64,000 nt of DNA from Dendrolimus kikuchii (lineage: Eukaryota > Arthropoda > Insecta > Lepidoptera > Lasiocampidae), in assembly GCA_019925095.2 (NCBI GenBank), contig CM034392.1:5158887-5222886 (forward strand), given 5' to 3'. Made by a program: the position numbers and the translations under genes. A model generated the notes under the pieces. The model saw nothing but the letters and a program-made list of their open reading frames with translations. It was not told the DNA's origin and did not search any database. Every line of letters starts with the position of its first letter. Position 1 is the first letter of the stretch. This document shows, piece by piece, positions 22,500-34,829 of the stretch.

Positions 22500-23129
22500 C
22501 AAGACACTAGCTCAGTACAGCTAATTTAAAGCAATAAAAAAACATCTATAAATTGTTCGAGTTCAGATAGTGGACGGAGCGCAGGCTGACCAAACACCTA
22601 TATTTTATACGATCGAGGGAGTATATGGGTCTGTGACGTGCCAGATATAACTATGTAATATACTTATCTCAAGTTAAGGATTCGATCCTAAGGTGACTAA
22701 TTTCGGATGTCAGTCCGAGACTACGTGTTGAATCATTTTACAGTAACATCCTCTTACTTGATATTTTTAAATTATTAAGAAAACTAGTTTATCGAATGAT
22801 CAAGTGATCAGCTTTAAAAAAAATATCTCTTTGATAGTCTTCTATATTTAAAATCATATATGAAAATAATTTACTTATCTCTGAAATGTAGCTTCATTAA
22901 ACTTTGGATAGCAATTAAAAGCCCCAATTATTCATACAAAAGCAATCATTATGAGACCAGTGTTCGAGCATTCTAACACTATAGTAATAGCAGAATTGGG
23001 GTCAAGTATGGCGATCCAGTAACATAAGGAAACCCTATGGGCACCTTGCTCATAGAAACAGTGACCTAGATTCAGCAATAGCATATTACATATAGTCCAA
23101 TATTAATCAATTATATTTAGTTATAGTCA
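22500..23129. other. intergenic, nothing recognised
   Basis: No supported gene was found. Confidence 0.4.
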
Positions 23130-23520
23130 AGTTTTTTTCTTTGTAATGTTGTATAGGTTCACGTTGAACTGACATTGCGCCTGATGTCAGGTGAAAATGC
23201 AGTCTAAGATGGAGCACGCTGGCCTAAAAGATACTTGGTTACGCGACATTAAAGACACCTAAATTGTATGTTTCAGGAAAAATAAACGTCGGTAAAGAGT
23301 TCCACTCTTCAGCGATACGTATGATAAAAGTGGAAGCATATCGGTTCGTCCGTTTTGTTCGTATATCCACCATATATCGGTGGCTTAAACTCGTACGTCT
23401 GTTTGCCCGGTAGTACAAAGGTGTGAGACGAATTAATTCGTGCAATTCTGTGGCATACACGCCGAAGTGTATCCTATAGTATACCGACAAACTAGCAACT
23501 CTGCGTCGTTGATGTAACCT
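23130..23520 (-). mobile_element. LINE ORF2 C-terminal fragment plus 3' tail
   Basis: The minus-strand frame (23490-23239) reads [18 protein letters not shown], then [22 protein letters not shown], the C-terminal signature of lepidopteran jockey/CR1-group ORF2. A TTTTCACCTGACATCAGGCG tail follows. It lacks all catalytic parts. Confidence 0.75.
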
Positions 23521-23539
23521 CTAAGCTCTGGAACCTCTT

Positions 23540-23941
23540 ACGTTTACCGCGGGGGGCCTTTAGCTTGCTAGGAGAGCAAAGGACCTTCTACCTCCGCACA
23601 ACGAAGTGGGGTGTGTTCTCCCAGGACACACTCCAGGCACTTTATTGCGCTGGATCGACTGGGCGTAACTATGTTCTAAATCTCAGCCTTTCCAACACAA
23701 ACAAAAGCGCATGGTCGACAGGGAGGAGGGGTTTTTTAGTGGGTATTGGGGTTGCTCGCTTGTGTAGCAACGCTCGGAGTCTTCCACACTATTCTGTGAC
23801 GTCGATCGCGGACGGAGCACTGCCAAGAGCATACTATTGCTGCAGTGTTATCGCCCCCGACCGACGCGTGTCGTTCCCCTAGCAACGGCCCAGTTTGTGC
23901 GTAAATCGGTTAAGCATTTTCCCTCGCCTCAAAAAAAAAAA
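23540..23941 (+). mobile_element. R1-clade LINE 3' UTR
   Basis: Contains GGGGTTTTTTAGTGGGTATTG, the box shared with the other R1-clade tails, and ends in poly(A) at 23929-23941. No coding part was recognised. The 5' boundary is uncertain. Confidence 0.6.
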
Positions 23942-24415
23942 ACTCTCATCGAATAGCCGGTGTTGCCTATCAGCTTCCTTCCTATTTTTAATTACATTTC
24001 CATAATAAAAATGAAGTTAAAATATAAATAATATTAATTAATTAGATTAATTTAAGGTTAATATTGTTTATTATTTATGAGATATATTACAAAGAATATA
24101 AAATATTAAAATATCGAAGTAATCCGCCAAATAACCTCTAAACCCACGACCTTAAGCCAGTCAGGCGTCAGTAATGATTACGTAATGAAAAAATAAACAA
24201 AAATTACACAGAAACACAGCTTTTTATGCTTATTACTAGCGACCGTGAACAAAATTGCTACACTGAATGAAGTGAAACTGGAGGTAATTCGTTTTCCCAT
24301 TAACAAAAATTACTTCCAATCAACTAACACTTATGAATTGTGAACAATGTACTCTGTGGTAGTGAATTCACGGAAAGCAAAATTATCAAAATAAAGAAGA
24401 AACTACAATGGGAGC
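23942..24415. other. intergenic, nothing recognised
   Basis: AT-rich. No supported gene was found. Confidence 0.4.
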
Positions 24416-24682
24416 TTTTTTTTTTATTGCAGGAGCTCAGCAGACAGGCAGACGGCCTACTTGATGGAAAGCGGTTACCATCGCTTATATACATTTGCAA
24501 CACCTAAGGTGCTACAAATGCACTGCTGCTCACTTAAGGGAGACTGGAACCTGATCACTAATGCTGGAACACAACTCAAGATTGTTATGGCGACATACTT
24601 TAGACCAGGGTTGTTTTGTCGCCTCTTACGACAGGCCGCCCGGCCGCAGGAAATTGTATTCTTTCTCCGTTCCTGCACGGAT
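24416..24682 (-). repeat. SINE-like repeat family A
   Basis: Minus-strand copy from TCCGTGCAGGAACGG (complement at 24668-24682) to the poly(A) side at 24416-24425. It has a small internal deletion after the CGTAAGAGGCGAC block. Confidence 0.8.
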
Positions 24683-25599
24683 AAAAAGTTTGACCAATGA
24701 GGTAATAATTGACACATATCACAAGATATTCTTAAACAATGTTTATATACAACAGCAGACGTTCAAATACATTAAAAAGCATATAAATAATTTTAATTAC
24801 TGTTTAAACTGTAATCCGCGGAATGAAAATATTCGTCACCTTGAAGTCGACTTTACTTGCACGAGTACAAGAAACAATACTGTCAACATTTTAATAAATG
24901 TTACGTTTATAAAATATAGAAACGTGAAAAATGAACATTGCAATGTTGACAATGACAGACGCTGCGATAAGAAACAAAGCGGATATAATCACTACGATTA
25001 ATATAAATATTAGACCAATAAAAAAGTTTTAAATATCTAAACAATCTTCTTAGACAAGATTGAAAATCAATCAAAATAACTTTGATCTTAGTCATTTTAA
25101 ACTTTATTGTGAAATAGTTAAACAAAATTTTCTGTGGAACAGTCTGTTCTGTGACTTAGTTGGAAAAGATAATATGTGCTCACGGAACGTTAAATGAATC
25201 AATTTGAAAACTGGGAAACATTTTCATAGTACGACTGTACATAATCTACGTGGTTTCCGCGTTTTATAAGAAAATAAAAAGCATCACAGTTGATTTGTCT
25301 GTCAACCCTTTTGTTAAGATTAATAAAATAGTATATTTTATCTAAGATTGCTATAATAATTAAATTGAGTAAGTGCTGGCCGGTCCGTACACAGCAAAGG
25401 ATTTCGTAAAAATGACAACCGTCCCCTTTATTCGTTATTTGGCTATGGAACAAAAAAAAAGCATTTAATATAACAATCCATTAAAATTTTGCCATGAGAA
25501 TCCATCCCCCTTTATTATTGCAATTTTTTTGTGCTTTTCCCACAATATTCTCGCGACAATGTGGAAGGTCCTTTAGTATTTTGAGTTAGCATAACGACA
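24683..25599. other. intergenic, nothing recognised
   Basis: AT-rich. No supported gene was found. Confidence 0.4.
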
Positions 25600-25741
25600 C
25601 ACCTGCGAAATGTTTGGCGGCGGAGAGTTCTGCTACATATATTCGCAATGTTTTTTTAATAACCTATGACATATTGATCAACGGAAATTCCGCCGCGTAC
25701 AAATTATCGCCGATCTTTCCGCACGGAACGTTCCGCAGGTG
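25600..25741. mobile_element. possible short MITE
   Basis: The ends are imperfect inverted repeats (CACCTGCGAAATGTT at the left; complement of the right end CACCTGCGGAACGTT). No target duplication is clear, so this is tentative. Confidence 0.35.
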
Positions 25742-25810
25742 CTTCGCTAGGCTTAGTATTGGATTCATATTCCAAATTACGTACCTACTTCATATATAAC
25801 ATATGCAGAT

Positions 25811-25825
25811 GGGGGGGGGGGGGGC
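25811..25825. repeat. poly(G) tract
   Basis: A G-run in AT-rich DNA, followed by GCATGCATGCATG. Confidence 0.9.
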
Positions 25826-26129
25826 ATGCATGCATGACTTACGTCACATTAAATTATTTTTTAATAATTTAAACACAATGCTTATACAGTTGGAAATATT
25901 TTGAAGCTTTTCGTTAATAGTTCAAATTTCGTGTTTTAAAGCTTAAATATTTTACCTTTTTAAATGTGACATCACGAAATTTAGGATCTCCTCCCATCCC
26001 TTATCACACAATGTCACAGTTCGTCGATCCCCTTCCCCCCTTAAAGTGTGGCGTAACTTAGGGATGGCCCCATTCAGGAAAACCAAGTATAATACAATAT
26101 CGGTTTTCCGTAATCTTTAAATAATGTTG
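25826..26129. other. intergenic, nothing recognised
   Basis: No supported gene was found. Confidence 0.4.
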
Positions 26130-26332
26130 AATAATATAATTTTATTTTTATTAAATAAAATTTAACATTTATATTTGCAATACGTGGGTTCTAATATCTA
26201 AATAATATATAAAACATCTATAAGTAAAACTACTATTATATACATATTTACAGATAAAAATGGATTCCAGGTCACTGTCGGTGGGGAGCGTTCCCGGCGT
26301 TCCCAAAATGCACCGAACCGCATTTTGGGAAC
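26130..26332 (-). mobile_element. tail of the element carrying the VWDATCVDT protein
   Basis: The minus strand reads LGTLPTDSDLESIF-like sequence, then an AT-rich tail, matching the C-terminus and tail at 37130-37290. Only about 15 codons remain. It ends in a perfect 13-bp inverted repeat (26299-26311 and 26320-26332). Confidence 0.55.
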
Positions 26333-26643
26333 TCCATTATGGGGAATTTAAGATGAACGAATGTTATACCAATTCTTTACTTCAAAGAACGTAATTAAAT
26401 GTTATCATATGAGTTTTAAAGTTTAGTCACTATAATAGTCACAGTCAAATGAATTGTTTGCGAGAAAATGTTAAAATTAAACATTTCATACTGCGAACAA
26501 ACATTATGAAGTCATCGTGATAATGTTTGCCAGTTGATGCATACGTATGTAGTCTGTACCTATGTCGTATTTATGTCATAGTTATTTATACTTACCATTT
26601 GATTTTGTTATGTATAAATGAAATGATTCCCGGTTTTTTTTCA

Positions 26644-26961
26644 TTTTTTTATTGCACGAATTCAGCAGACAGGCAGACGACCTGCCTGATAGAAAGCTGT
26701 TACCATCGCTTATGAACATTTGTAACACCAAAAGTACTACCAATGTGCTGTTTCTCTTAAAAGGTATAAAAGCAGACGGGAACCTGGTCACCAATGCCTG
26801 AACACAACTCATGGTTATTATGGCGGCATACTCTAGACCAGGTGGTGATCGAGACAGACAAATACCCCTACCACCTCTTGACCGTGGGTCGTTTTGTCGC
26901 CTCTTACGACAGACCTCCCAGCCGCAGGATATTGTATTCTTTCTCCGGCTCTGTACGAACA
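26644..26961 (-). repeat. SINE-like repeat family A
   Basis: Full-length minus-strand copy. It carries a short insertion (AGGTATAAAAGCAGACGGGAA) near the CTTAAGGGAG position of the family. Confidence 0.8.
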
Positions 26962-27737
26962 AGTTTTTTGTGATCATTTGCTCAGACCATTACCAAAGTT
27001 GGTAACTTAATAAATATATACATAATTATGTTTATTAAGTACGACCAACATTTCCCTGCGTTACAGGTACTTTTCGGATAAAACTTGTTTATTTCATCAA
27101 GTGATTTATATTATGGTGGACTCTTTCAACGATCATCAGTTTTGATACAACCTTCTCTCTGACTAACCAGTCTGCCAAAGCCAAAGCTATTTTCATACTT
27201 TTTCTTATACAATATTTACATAGAGCCTTAGAATATTAAATAGATTCTTAACACTAGTGTAACGTTTATAATGAATTTAAGTTTGTTTTCTTATATACCA
27301 GCTTAATCTAACTCTTGGTACATATGCCTTAATGAATGGCTAAGTGTTATTTGTCTTTATAATGTTGCTCAACTAATGAACAAGAACAATTATGACGAGA
27401 TACTGACGAATTGCGCAAATGTGGCAACTGTAGCAATTAATAAACATAGCAATGGCAATGCTCCCTGTATTATAAGACATAAACACATTGTGAACAAATT
27501 TGTATAAGATCTATAAGCAGAAACTAGAAAAAGCGCAGAATTAGCATATAAGAATGTTAGATTGCACTAGATAAGTAATCTAGAAATGATAAGAAAAAGA
27601 AATATTAGCCCTGAAAAAACAAACCCTTTGTCTTGAAACCCATCCGATTAAAGTACCTGATCGTTTTGAATTCGATGCAAGTTTAGGCGACAAAAGTGTT
27701 AGGATTGTCCCAAAATAATATCATCCGTTTTAAAGTT
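26962..27737. other. intergenic, nothing recognised
   Basis: AT-rich. No supported gene was found. Confidence 0.4.
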
Positions 27738-28027
27738 CATCCGTGTAGGAACGGAGAAAGAATACAATTTCCTGCGGACTGTCGTAAGAGGAGAAAAAAC
27801 AACCCACAGCCAGGTGGTAGGGTATTTGCCCGACTGGATGGTTACAACCCTTGGTCTAGAGTATGCCGTCATAACAACCTTGAGTCGTGTTCCGGCATTA
27901 GTGACCAGGTTCCAGTCTCCCTTAAGAGAGCAGCAGCGCATTTGTAGCTTTTGGTGTTGCAAATGTCCATTGGCGATGGTTACCGCTTTCCATCAAGTGG
28001 GCCGTCTGCCTGTCTGCTGAACTCATG

Positions 28028-28029
<2 letters not shown>
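27738..28029 (+). repeat. SINE-like repeat family A
   Basis: Plus-strand copy from TCCGTGTAGGAACGG to GAACTCATGCAATA. The poly(A) position has turned into a (TA)n tract. Confidence 0.82.

Positions 28030-28069
<40 letters not shown>
28030..28069. repeat. (TA)n microsatellite at a SINE tail
   Basis: About 40 bp of TA repeats directly at the 3' end of the SINE copy. Confidence 0.95.
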
Positions 28070-29089
28070 TTATTCTTCTTAATTTTTTTTTTTAAACGTT
28101 ACAAGTTTATTTATTTTACCAATAATTCCTGTACCAAATTGGAACGCAGTTTATGTTGATTTATTGATGACAAAGTCATCTATCTGGTCTCAAGCACATA
28201 TCGGTTAGATTCCCTTCAATTCAAATATTACGATTGAATGCTTACTTATGAAAAGTAATTAGAGTATTAAATGCTGCAAAGACAATCATAATAAATACCA
28301 GTATAATTTGACAAGCAAATAACAAGATTATTTAGATACGATGACAAGAATAAGGTGAGAGCAGGTATCAACGCAAGCCTTTTTGTTCTAGATTTTTGGC
28401 TGCATCAAAATGTTATACTATTCTATACCTACGTAAACATTCAACGTTTGTATTTAAATTGATAATAAAGATATTTGTGTATTGTTTTACTAATATAAAT
28501 GTTGTATATTTTTACGTTGGCAAATAAGATTTTTATTGTGATGCAGATTCGCGTTCGACCATGATCTCATCTGGTGCTTTATATAGTAAAACTATTTTTA
28601 TCAACGTTAAGAGATCAAAATGAAAATGAATGGAATTATTTTAAAACTTGGATCTTACAGATTACTTATTGCAAATCATAAGTCTACCACCGCTGCCAAA
28701 GCAATTTTAATTACTGTTGAAGAAGAAAAAGCGGCACAAGAAACTCACAGCAACATACCTTACACAGAATTAGACATCTAGTAACCAGGCCCAAAATTCT
28801 TTCACCAGTATCATCTTTGGTAAATAATTACTCCAATGCTAGGTTTCTTAGGAGAAAGGCCAGTCAGTGCCGGCTTTGCCTATACACCCTGAGTGTGCAG
28901 CGCACACGGGCGCCGGGTCTTAGGGGGCGCCGAATGCCACTCGCGACACCTCCGAAAAGCATGACTCGCTTTATTCTACATACTAAAATGTGTCATAAGA
29001 GAAATTTCACTGTTAAAAACATAACTGTAATTATTTAATTTTGACCGCGCGCTTACTAGAAGGCGCCAGGGTATTGATTGCACGCGGAC
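28070..29089. other. intergenic, nothing recognised
   Basis: AT-rich, with a GC-rich patch (28870-28950) that may be repeat-derived. No supported gene was found. Confidence 0.4.
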
Positions 29090-29345
29090 GCTACGTGGGC
29101 TAGAACTGCCTCTGAGAACAGCATACCCACCACGCTTGTCTAAGATGTTTTGGCGGGTTTAACACATCAGTTATCTCAATGAGCAGGTTTCATCGCGATA
29201 CTTTTCCAAACTAATGGTAATCGTAACAATATGCGTATTATTAGGTCAGAAAACGACCCAAGTCGTGCATTCTTTTCCGGCCACGATTTAACCCATATTC
29301 TTACGTCACGCGAGTGCATTAACTACTAAGCTACCGTAGCTTGTG
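29090..29345 (-). repeat. tRNA-derived SINE family B
   Basis: The minus strand begins CAAGCTACGGTAGCTTAGTAG and continues TTAATGCACTCGCG (box-A-like TAGCTTAGTAGTTAATG). It has a degenerate box B (GGTTAAATC) and TTTTCTGACCTAAT. The tail is diverged. Confidence 0.7.
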
Positions 29346-29991
29346 GTGAATTAACTTCTAATAAATATTTCTCACCACTTCTAGCTTTTCTGACTATTAC
29401 ACATTGTATAAAGAAAGTCTCCCAATCATCAGCACGAACTTAATTGCTCGTCATCCCGCGGCTGCCGCGCCCGGTGACGTAATGCGCGAGCGCACATAAA
29501 ATTCAGAGCAAGGTCATTCGCCTTGCCACTTATAGAAATAACTAGCCTGATCCTGATGATTACATATGTAGGTGTTATATAATGTGGACAAAACATCATT
29601 TCTATTTTTACTTTCTTCACAAAATAAATATAAAAAACTATAACATCTTGTTTAGGGCCCCTGAATATCGTGACAATATTATTGAAACTTAACTCGAGCA
29701 AGCGTTACCAATTAGTAAATTAAGCTTATTACATAATTCAATGACCTCAGTAGTTAACATGCAACCTTCGGTTAACATCTTAACGCACACGCAACCTGAC
29801 TGCTAAATAACCCAGCCATAAATAATTTCGTTATCTCATGGCAAATGTCCTCCTCCTTTGTTTCAAAAGGAAAACATACCTATATTATTTTCCTTGTGAG
29901 CTCTGTGCATAAAAAATGTAATGCTATTATATTTATATATTCAAATCAGTTACTTGTATAATGTATATGTTAGTATTATAATTAGTGGCAG
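29346..29991. other. intergenic, nothing recognised
   Basis: No supported gene was found. Confidence 0.4.
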
Positions 29992-30001
29992 ATACAGGCT
30001 G

Positions 30002-30336
30002 CAAGAAAGTGTCGGGGTGAAGGTAAGGAAAGGAATGCTCCGGTGGTTCGGGCATGTGGAAAGAATGCATGATGAAAGAATGACTAAACAGATATACAAT
30101 GCAAAAGTGGATGGATGCAGAAGTTGTGGAAGGCCACGACACACCTTCCATGATCAAATTGATCGTGTACTAGCGGAGGGTGATGTCAGGAGCCTTCAGA
30201 ACAGACGAGTGTGCAGGACAAGAGTTATGAATGTCAAAGAAGCAAGTGAGGTGTGTAAGAATGGGCCTAAATAGCGCTCTGTTGTTCGTGCCTACCCCGC
30301 AAGGGAACTGGCGTGAAATTATGTATGTATGTATGT
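30002..30336 (+). mobile_element. RTE-clade LINE, 5'-truncated copy 2
   Basis: Exact 10-bp duplication ATACAGGCTG (29992-30001 and 30337-30346). Encodes ESVGVKVRKGMLRWFGHVER onward. It retains the RSLQNRRVCRTR segment missing from copy 1, has one stop (MGLK replaced by a TAG region near 30272) and ends in ATGT repeats. Confidence 0.92.
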
Positions 30337-30346
30337 ATACAGGCTG

Positions 30347-30777
30347 GCTGCCGCTTCAGGCCTTGTTTAAAATGCCACAATTTTTAGATTTCTGTAGATA
30401 TTTTATCAGAAACGGAACCCTTATGTAATTGCCACGTCCAGCTGTCTGCCGCTTATAAACTTTTATAATCAAACTAATTCTAATCAATTTTTGAATTTGA
30501 ATCGTTCTTAGCTTTTTTGCGTCCCGAAAATTTTGCCGCCCCGATCTCACGGGCCTATAGACAAATTCAAAACTGGTTACAGTAATGGGCACATAACTGA
30601 GTACAAGATCGTGCAGTAGGAGTCAGTTGTAAGTACTGACAACTGCTCAATCACATTATTTTCAGCTGTATGTATTGTTTTTCGAGCCCGCTAGTCATTA
30701 TCCCGCTTATCATCCCACCATAGACACCGAAAATAGACTTGCCAATTATGACAATTAGACTTAAATCTTCAAGCCGC
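30347..30777. other. intergenic, nothing recognised
   Basis: No supported gene was found. Confidence 0.4.
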
Positions 30778-31058
30778 GTTGAGACGATCGAAGTACACTT
30801 GGACCGAGTGCAGCGTATGTACACAGCATTCTGTGTCATTCTGAACTCATTAGTTCATATAACTACTCGGATAACTATTTACACTCATCCCTACTTGCAT
30901 CAATCAGCTCATATTCTAGATTAATGATGTCAGACCAGTTAATGCCATTTTTCTTCTAAATAGTCCAAAGAGACTCGTAAAAGTTGTGCATAGTCCAAGT
31001 ATACTCAAACGCCGTTATTGAAATACACTCGGTTCAAGCGTACTTGGATCGTGTCAAC
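30778..31058. mobile_element. MITE with 33-bp inverted repeats
   Basis: The left end GTTGAGACGATCGAAGTACA matches the complement of the right end GTTGACACGATCCAAGTACG, with about 29 of 33 positions identical over the full repeat (30778-30810 and 31026-31058). No target duplication is obvious, and there is no coding capacity. Confidence 0.6.
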
Positions 31059-32214
31059 ATGGATTTATTAACGTATATAGGGAAGTGTTGTGTATAAATA
31101 GTTGAAGTTTAATGTTACATAGAGAGAATCAACAGGTTGACAAAATGGCGGAGTGAGTACAGAGCGAATCGAATGATAATCTGAAACGTTTGGATATGTT
31201 GACAAGTGTGTATGTTCAAATACGACACGAAGAGTTTTTGCCAGGACTTTAAAGCCTATTTCAAATAGATATATACGTAAAATTTGACTTGCAGCGTCAT
31301 CGTAAACTTTCTTACGAAATAAATATTATTCTTAATTATATAATAATCTTATACTTAGAATTACGACCTTCATATATCTATTTATGAAATTTCTCCCATA
31401 CGGTACTACATAAAATAGACTCTAATGGGTCATGTTTTTGACTGTGCAGTTTTATTTTTTTTAACTTCCAATTGCATATCGGTCTTCAGCAAGGGTTTCT
31501 GTTGGCGATGAAAAGTGCGACAATCCCTATTTTTCTACGGAACTCTAAATCAGTATATAACCTAAAAATTACCATATCTCTTTTCCATCTCACAGGTCGT
31601 AGACGGAGACACTTTTTATAAATTTAAAATGATGCTAATATAATGATGACTTAAATAAAAAGTTAGATATCGGAGCGAGTAAAAAGATTTCTTTTTGCCT
31701 TAAGATATCCCTAAAAAGAAACAGCCGTAAAGTCACGCGCGTGACGATACAATCTATCGACAATCAGGGAACAATGGATAGCGTGTAAAACTGTTTTATC
31801 GTATGAACCTATACTTTATTGTTTATGGACCGATAAGGATTTTTTTATCAAGCTTCCAATTTATGCTTTTAATAATATAACTAAATTTTAAGAGCAGTAT
31901 TGACAGGAAAGTAAAATAAAAGGAATAGGTTTTTACCGTATTGGGTTATTTCAGTTGTATCACCATCTATCAGTATTTCCAGTTAAATATCTGGAAATAC
32001 CTGCATATGTATTTAACAAATTTATTTTAATGATAAAATATTAATAAAGTTTTTCTTATGAACCGCAATAACTTGAGAAAATTTACTTAATTCAGAGCCC
32101 GCACGAGCCAGATTTACGTCATATTATAGGGGCTAAAAGGTTTTCTATGCATTCATACCATCACAGGTAAGAACAATTGGGTTATGAACTTTATGTCCTT
32201 ATATATTTATATTG
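31059..32214. other. intergenic, nothing recognised
   Basis: AT-rich. No supported gene was found. Confidence 0.4.
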
Positions 32215-32335
32215 GCTTGTAGGCAAACTGGCAACCGTACAACAAAACTATCAATCTGATAGTGAGTGGTTACCGTCGCCGGTGGACATCTGCAACACCA
32301 AAGAAGCCGATGCGTTGCTTCTGTCTTTGAAAATT
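32215..32335 (-). repeat. decayed LINE/SINE tail
   Basis: The minus strand has GGTGTTGCAGATGTCCACCGG and CGACGGTAACC, the tail motif shared by the lepidopteran LINE and SINE. Confidence 0.5.
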
Positions 32336-32599
32336 TAAATATCTTTCAAGAACCCCATTTATATTGTAGCTCATTGTGTAAACTGCGGTAGGGTGGGTAC
32401 ATTCTACTAGATTTGGATATTCATATGTCAGTTTGTTTAGTCTTCAGGGTCTTACCAATGAACTTATTCACATGAAATCGGTATATATGTATTGTGCTAT
32501 ATATACAAGAATCAACGTAGCAAACATTTACTAAAAAATAGCAATTTCAGTAGATAGGAATCTAAAATATACGCTAGCGAAATCGTGTGGAAAGTTTTA

Positions 32600-32794
32600 G
32601 GTTTTCACCAGGTGGTAGGGCCTATGCCCGCCTGAGTGGCTACCGTCCCTGATCTAGAGTATGGCGCAATAGAAATCTTGAGTTGTGTTCCGACGTTAGT
32701 GGCTAGCTGCCAGTTACCTTCCGAGGCTGGCAGTACATTTGTAGTACCTTAGGTGTTGCAAATGTCCATAGGCGACTGTAACCATTATTCATCA
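32600..32794 (+). repeat. SINE-like repeat family A, partial
   Basis: Lacks the head. Begins at CCAGGTGGTAGGGCC and runs to GGTGTTGCAAATGTCCATAGG, where a MITE abuts it. Confidence 0.7.
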
Positions 32795-33136
32795 GGGGCC
32801 CAATTCCGCTATTACTATGTCGCCAAAATCTCCGAACGCTATCGTCTCAATCGTAGGCTTGCCTTATTTCGGTATTCTGTCAATGTCAATATAAATATTT
32901 ATAAACAAAACCTCGCGAAATAAATGTTTAAACTTTATGCTAGTTTTCAATATTCATTTCAGCTAACACCATTTCTGCTAGTAATTATACCAATTTTTTT
33001 TACTATTATTATGCCGCAACAATATCGAGAAGATATTGTGGATTAGTAGAATACGAATTGTTGACATTGTCGCAATGGAATCGTACTTTGAATATCTTTG
33101 CAACGCCAAGATATTGAAATAGCAGAATTGGGCCCC
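32795..33136. mobile_element. MITE with GGGGCCCAATTC termini
   Basis: The left end GGGGCCCAATTCCGCTATT matches the complement of the right end GGGGCCCAATTCTGCTATT at 18 of 19 positions. The interior is AT-rich with an AATATCGAGAAGATATTG palindrome. No matching flanking duplication was found. Confidence 0.65.
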
Positions 33137-33312
33137 AGGTGTGCTGACAACCTATCTGGTATCCTCCAGCAATGAAAAAAAAACGTCGGAAAAACCAAAA
33201 TCAAATAAAATTACCGCGCTTAAAACCGTTAAAACGTAGGTTTATTAAATAAAAAAAAAGTAAATCATACTGATATTATGATCTAAGAAAATAATAAACA
33301 ACTACAAAATCC

Positions 33313-33777
33313 GTATGGAAGCGAGAGTTGGGTATGGAAGAGAGAGCATGAAAGTAGAGTAAACGCGGTCGAGATGCGAGCACTGCGCAAAATCTGCGGA
33401 GTGACGCTCGCGGACCGCTTTCGTAATACCGAAGTAAGAAAGAGAGTTGGTCTGAAAGAGAGTGTCGGGGTGAAGGTAAGGAAAGGAATGCTTCGGTGGT
33501 TCGGGCATGTGGAAAGAATGACTAAACAGATATACAATGCAAAAGTGGATGGATGCAGAAGTCGTGGAAGGCCACGACACACCTTCCATGATCAAATTGA
33601 TCGTGTACTAGCGGAGGGTGATGTCAGGAGCCTTAAGAACAGACGAGTGTGCAGGACAAGAGTTATGAATGTCAAAGAAGCAAGTGAGGTGTGTAAGAAT
33701 GGGCCTAAATGGCGCTTTGTTGTTCGTGCCTACCCCGCAAGGGAACTGGCGTCAAGTTATGTATGTATGTATATATG
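33313..33777 (+). mobile_element. RTE-clade LINE, 5'-truncated copy 3
   Basis: Exact 10-bp duplication TACAAAATCC (33303-33312 and 33778-33787). The open frame 33374-33799 encodes MRALRKICGVTLADR through YPARELA. The MHDER pentapeptide after GHVER is deleted in frame relative to the other copies. The GTGA stop context before the tail is changed to GTCA, so the frame runs on into the tail. Confidence 0.93.
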
Positions 33778-33994
33778 TACAAAATCCAATAAAAAGTAGA
33801 AATCTAAAACAGGTTCCTCATAATTCTGAAAGTAAGTATAGCCATTCAAAAAGCTGCCAATATTATTCGTAAACACAAAACTTTCACTACATACATAATT
33901 TATTATCATTCAATCACAACTCCGTGTCCAAAAATTGTGTAATACTATACAACATGTTCTCAATACCGGTATCAATGGAAAACTTGTAATATAA

Positions 33995-34562
33995 TAACAA
34001 TCCATAAACGTCCCACTGCTGGGCTCGGGTTTCCCATTTATAGGGGAATGGACTGTATACCTGCCACACTTTTTTTTTTTTTTTTGGCCAGGGGAAATCC
34101 GTTTGAGGACTAAGCCGCGACAGGCACAGAAGCCTGGGGGGATGTTCGCGACCCGTGTGAGTGTGTGGGATTTGCCAGATCGGGGGTGGCACTAGCGTGC
34201 CCGGTCAGAACCGGTGCCACGCTATTGCCACGCCCCAGTTAGGGATACCTACTAAAACCCCTGGGTGTTCCGTCCTGCGCCTTATGCCAGGGCTACGTGA
34301 ATGCGGGCTTCCCAACTCCGCGTGCCCTGGCAGGCGTGGGCCCCCCTCACATACCTGCCACACTAGTCCAAGGCGGCTTGGCGTGTTTGACACATCGGTT
34401 ATCTCAATGTGCAGGTTTCATCACCATATTTTTCCTTTACCTTCGGCTAAAGGTAATTGTAATATGCACATTAGGTTAGAAAACTACCTAAGCTGTGCAT
34501 GCCTTTCTAAACCATGTCCTTACGCTACGTGAGTGCATTAACTACCGCAGCTTGTGGTGAAT
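33995..34562 (-). repeat. tRNA-derived SINE family B, split by an R1-clade tail
   Basis: The SINE parts are 33995-34069 and 34364-34562. They include TGCACTCACGTAGCGTAAGG (head side on the minus strand), TTTTCTAACCTAATGTGC and a GGACGTTTATGG tail. The interruption has an exact target duplication, so the SINE is the older element. Confidence 0.75.
34070..34350 (-). mobile_element. R1-clade LINE 3' UTR inserted in a SINE
   Basis: A 13-bp duplication ATACCTGCCACAC flanks it (34057-34069 and 34351-34363). The poly(A) side is the T-run at 34070-34086. It contains CAGGGGTTTTAGTAGGTATC and is homologous to the 3' UTR of 14656-15252 (CAAACGGATTTCCCC near the poly(A)). No coding sequence remains. Confidence 0.92.
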
Positions 34563-34689
34563 TTACTTCTATTCCACAAGGTTATCTATGTAAGGTACTT
34601 TGACAGTCATGTGGGAGCTTCAAATTTCAGTAAGAACAAAAAATAGGACTCCGCCGATATTGTACGTAAATAAACATATGGTCCGTTCA

Positions 34690-34775
34690 GGAATGTAGAA
34701 ACACAGCCTGTCATGAGAAGCGACAAAATAACCCAGGGCCACGTAGGTATTTGCCTGTCTCGATGGCTACATACA
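34690..34775 (+). repeat. SINE-like repeat family A, head fragment
   Basis: A degenerate TCCGTTCAGGAATGTAG, then GCCTGTCATGAGAAGCGAC and ACCCAGGGCCACGTAGGTATT match the first 100 bp of the family. Confidence 0.55.
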
Positions 34776-34829
34776 TATTTGATGGCAATTTGATCAATCT
34801 TCATAAGTAAACATTACGATTATTTTGTA

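Noticed and set aside
22890..23000. Possible copy of the GGGGCCCAATTC MITE (AATAGCAGAATTGGGG).
   Set aside because: Only one end resembles the family; the other side does not support an element.
28680..28790. Possible coding exon (TVEEEKAAQETHSNIPYTE).
   Set aside because: Resembles the jockey 3' UTR antisense/sense pattern (GAAACTTCCCAGCAACAC). No splice sites or family match.
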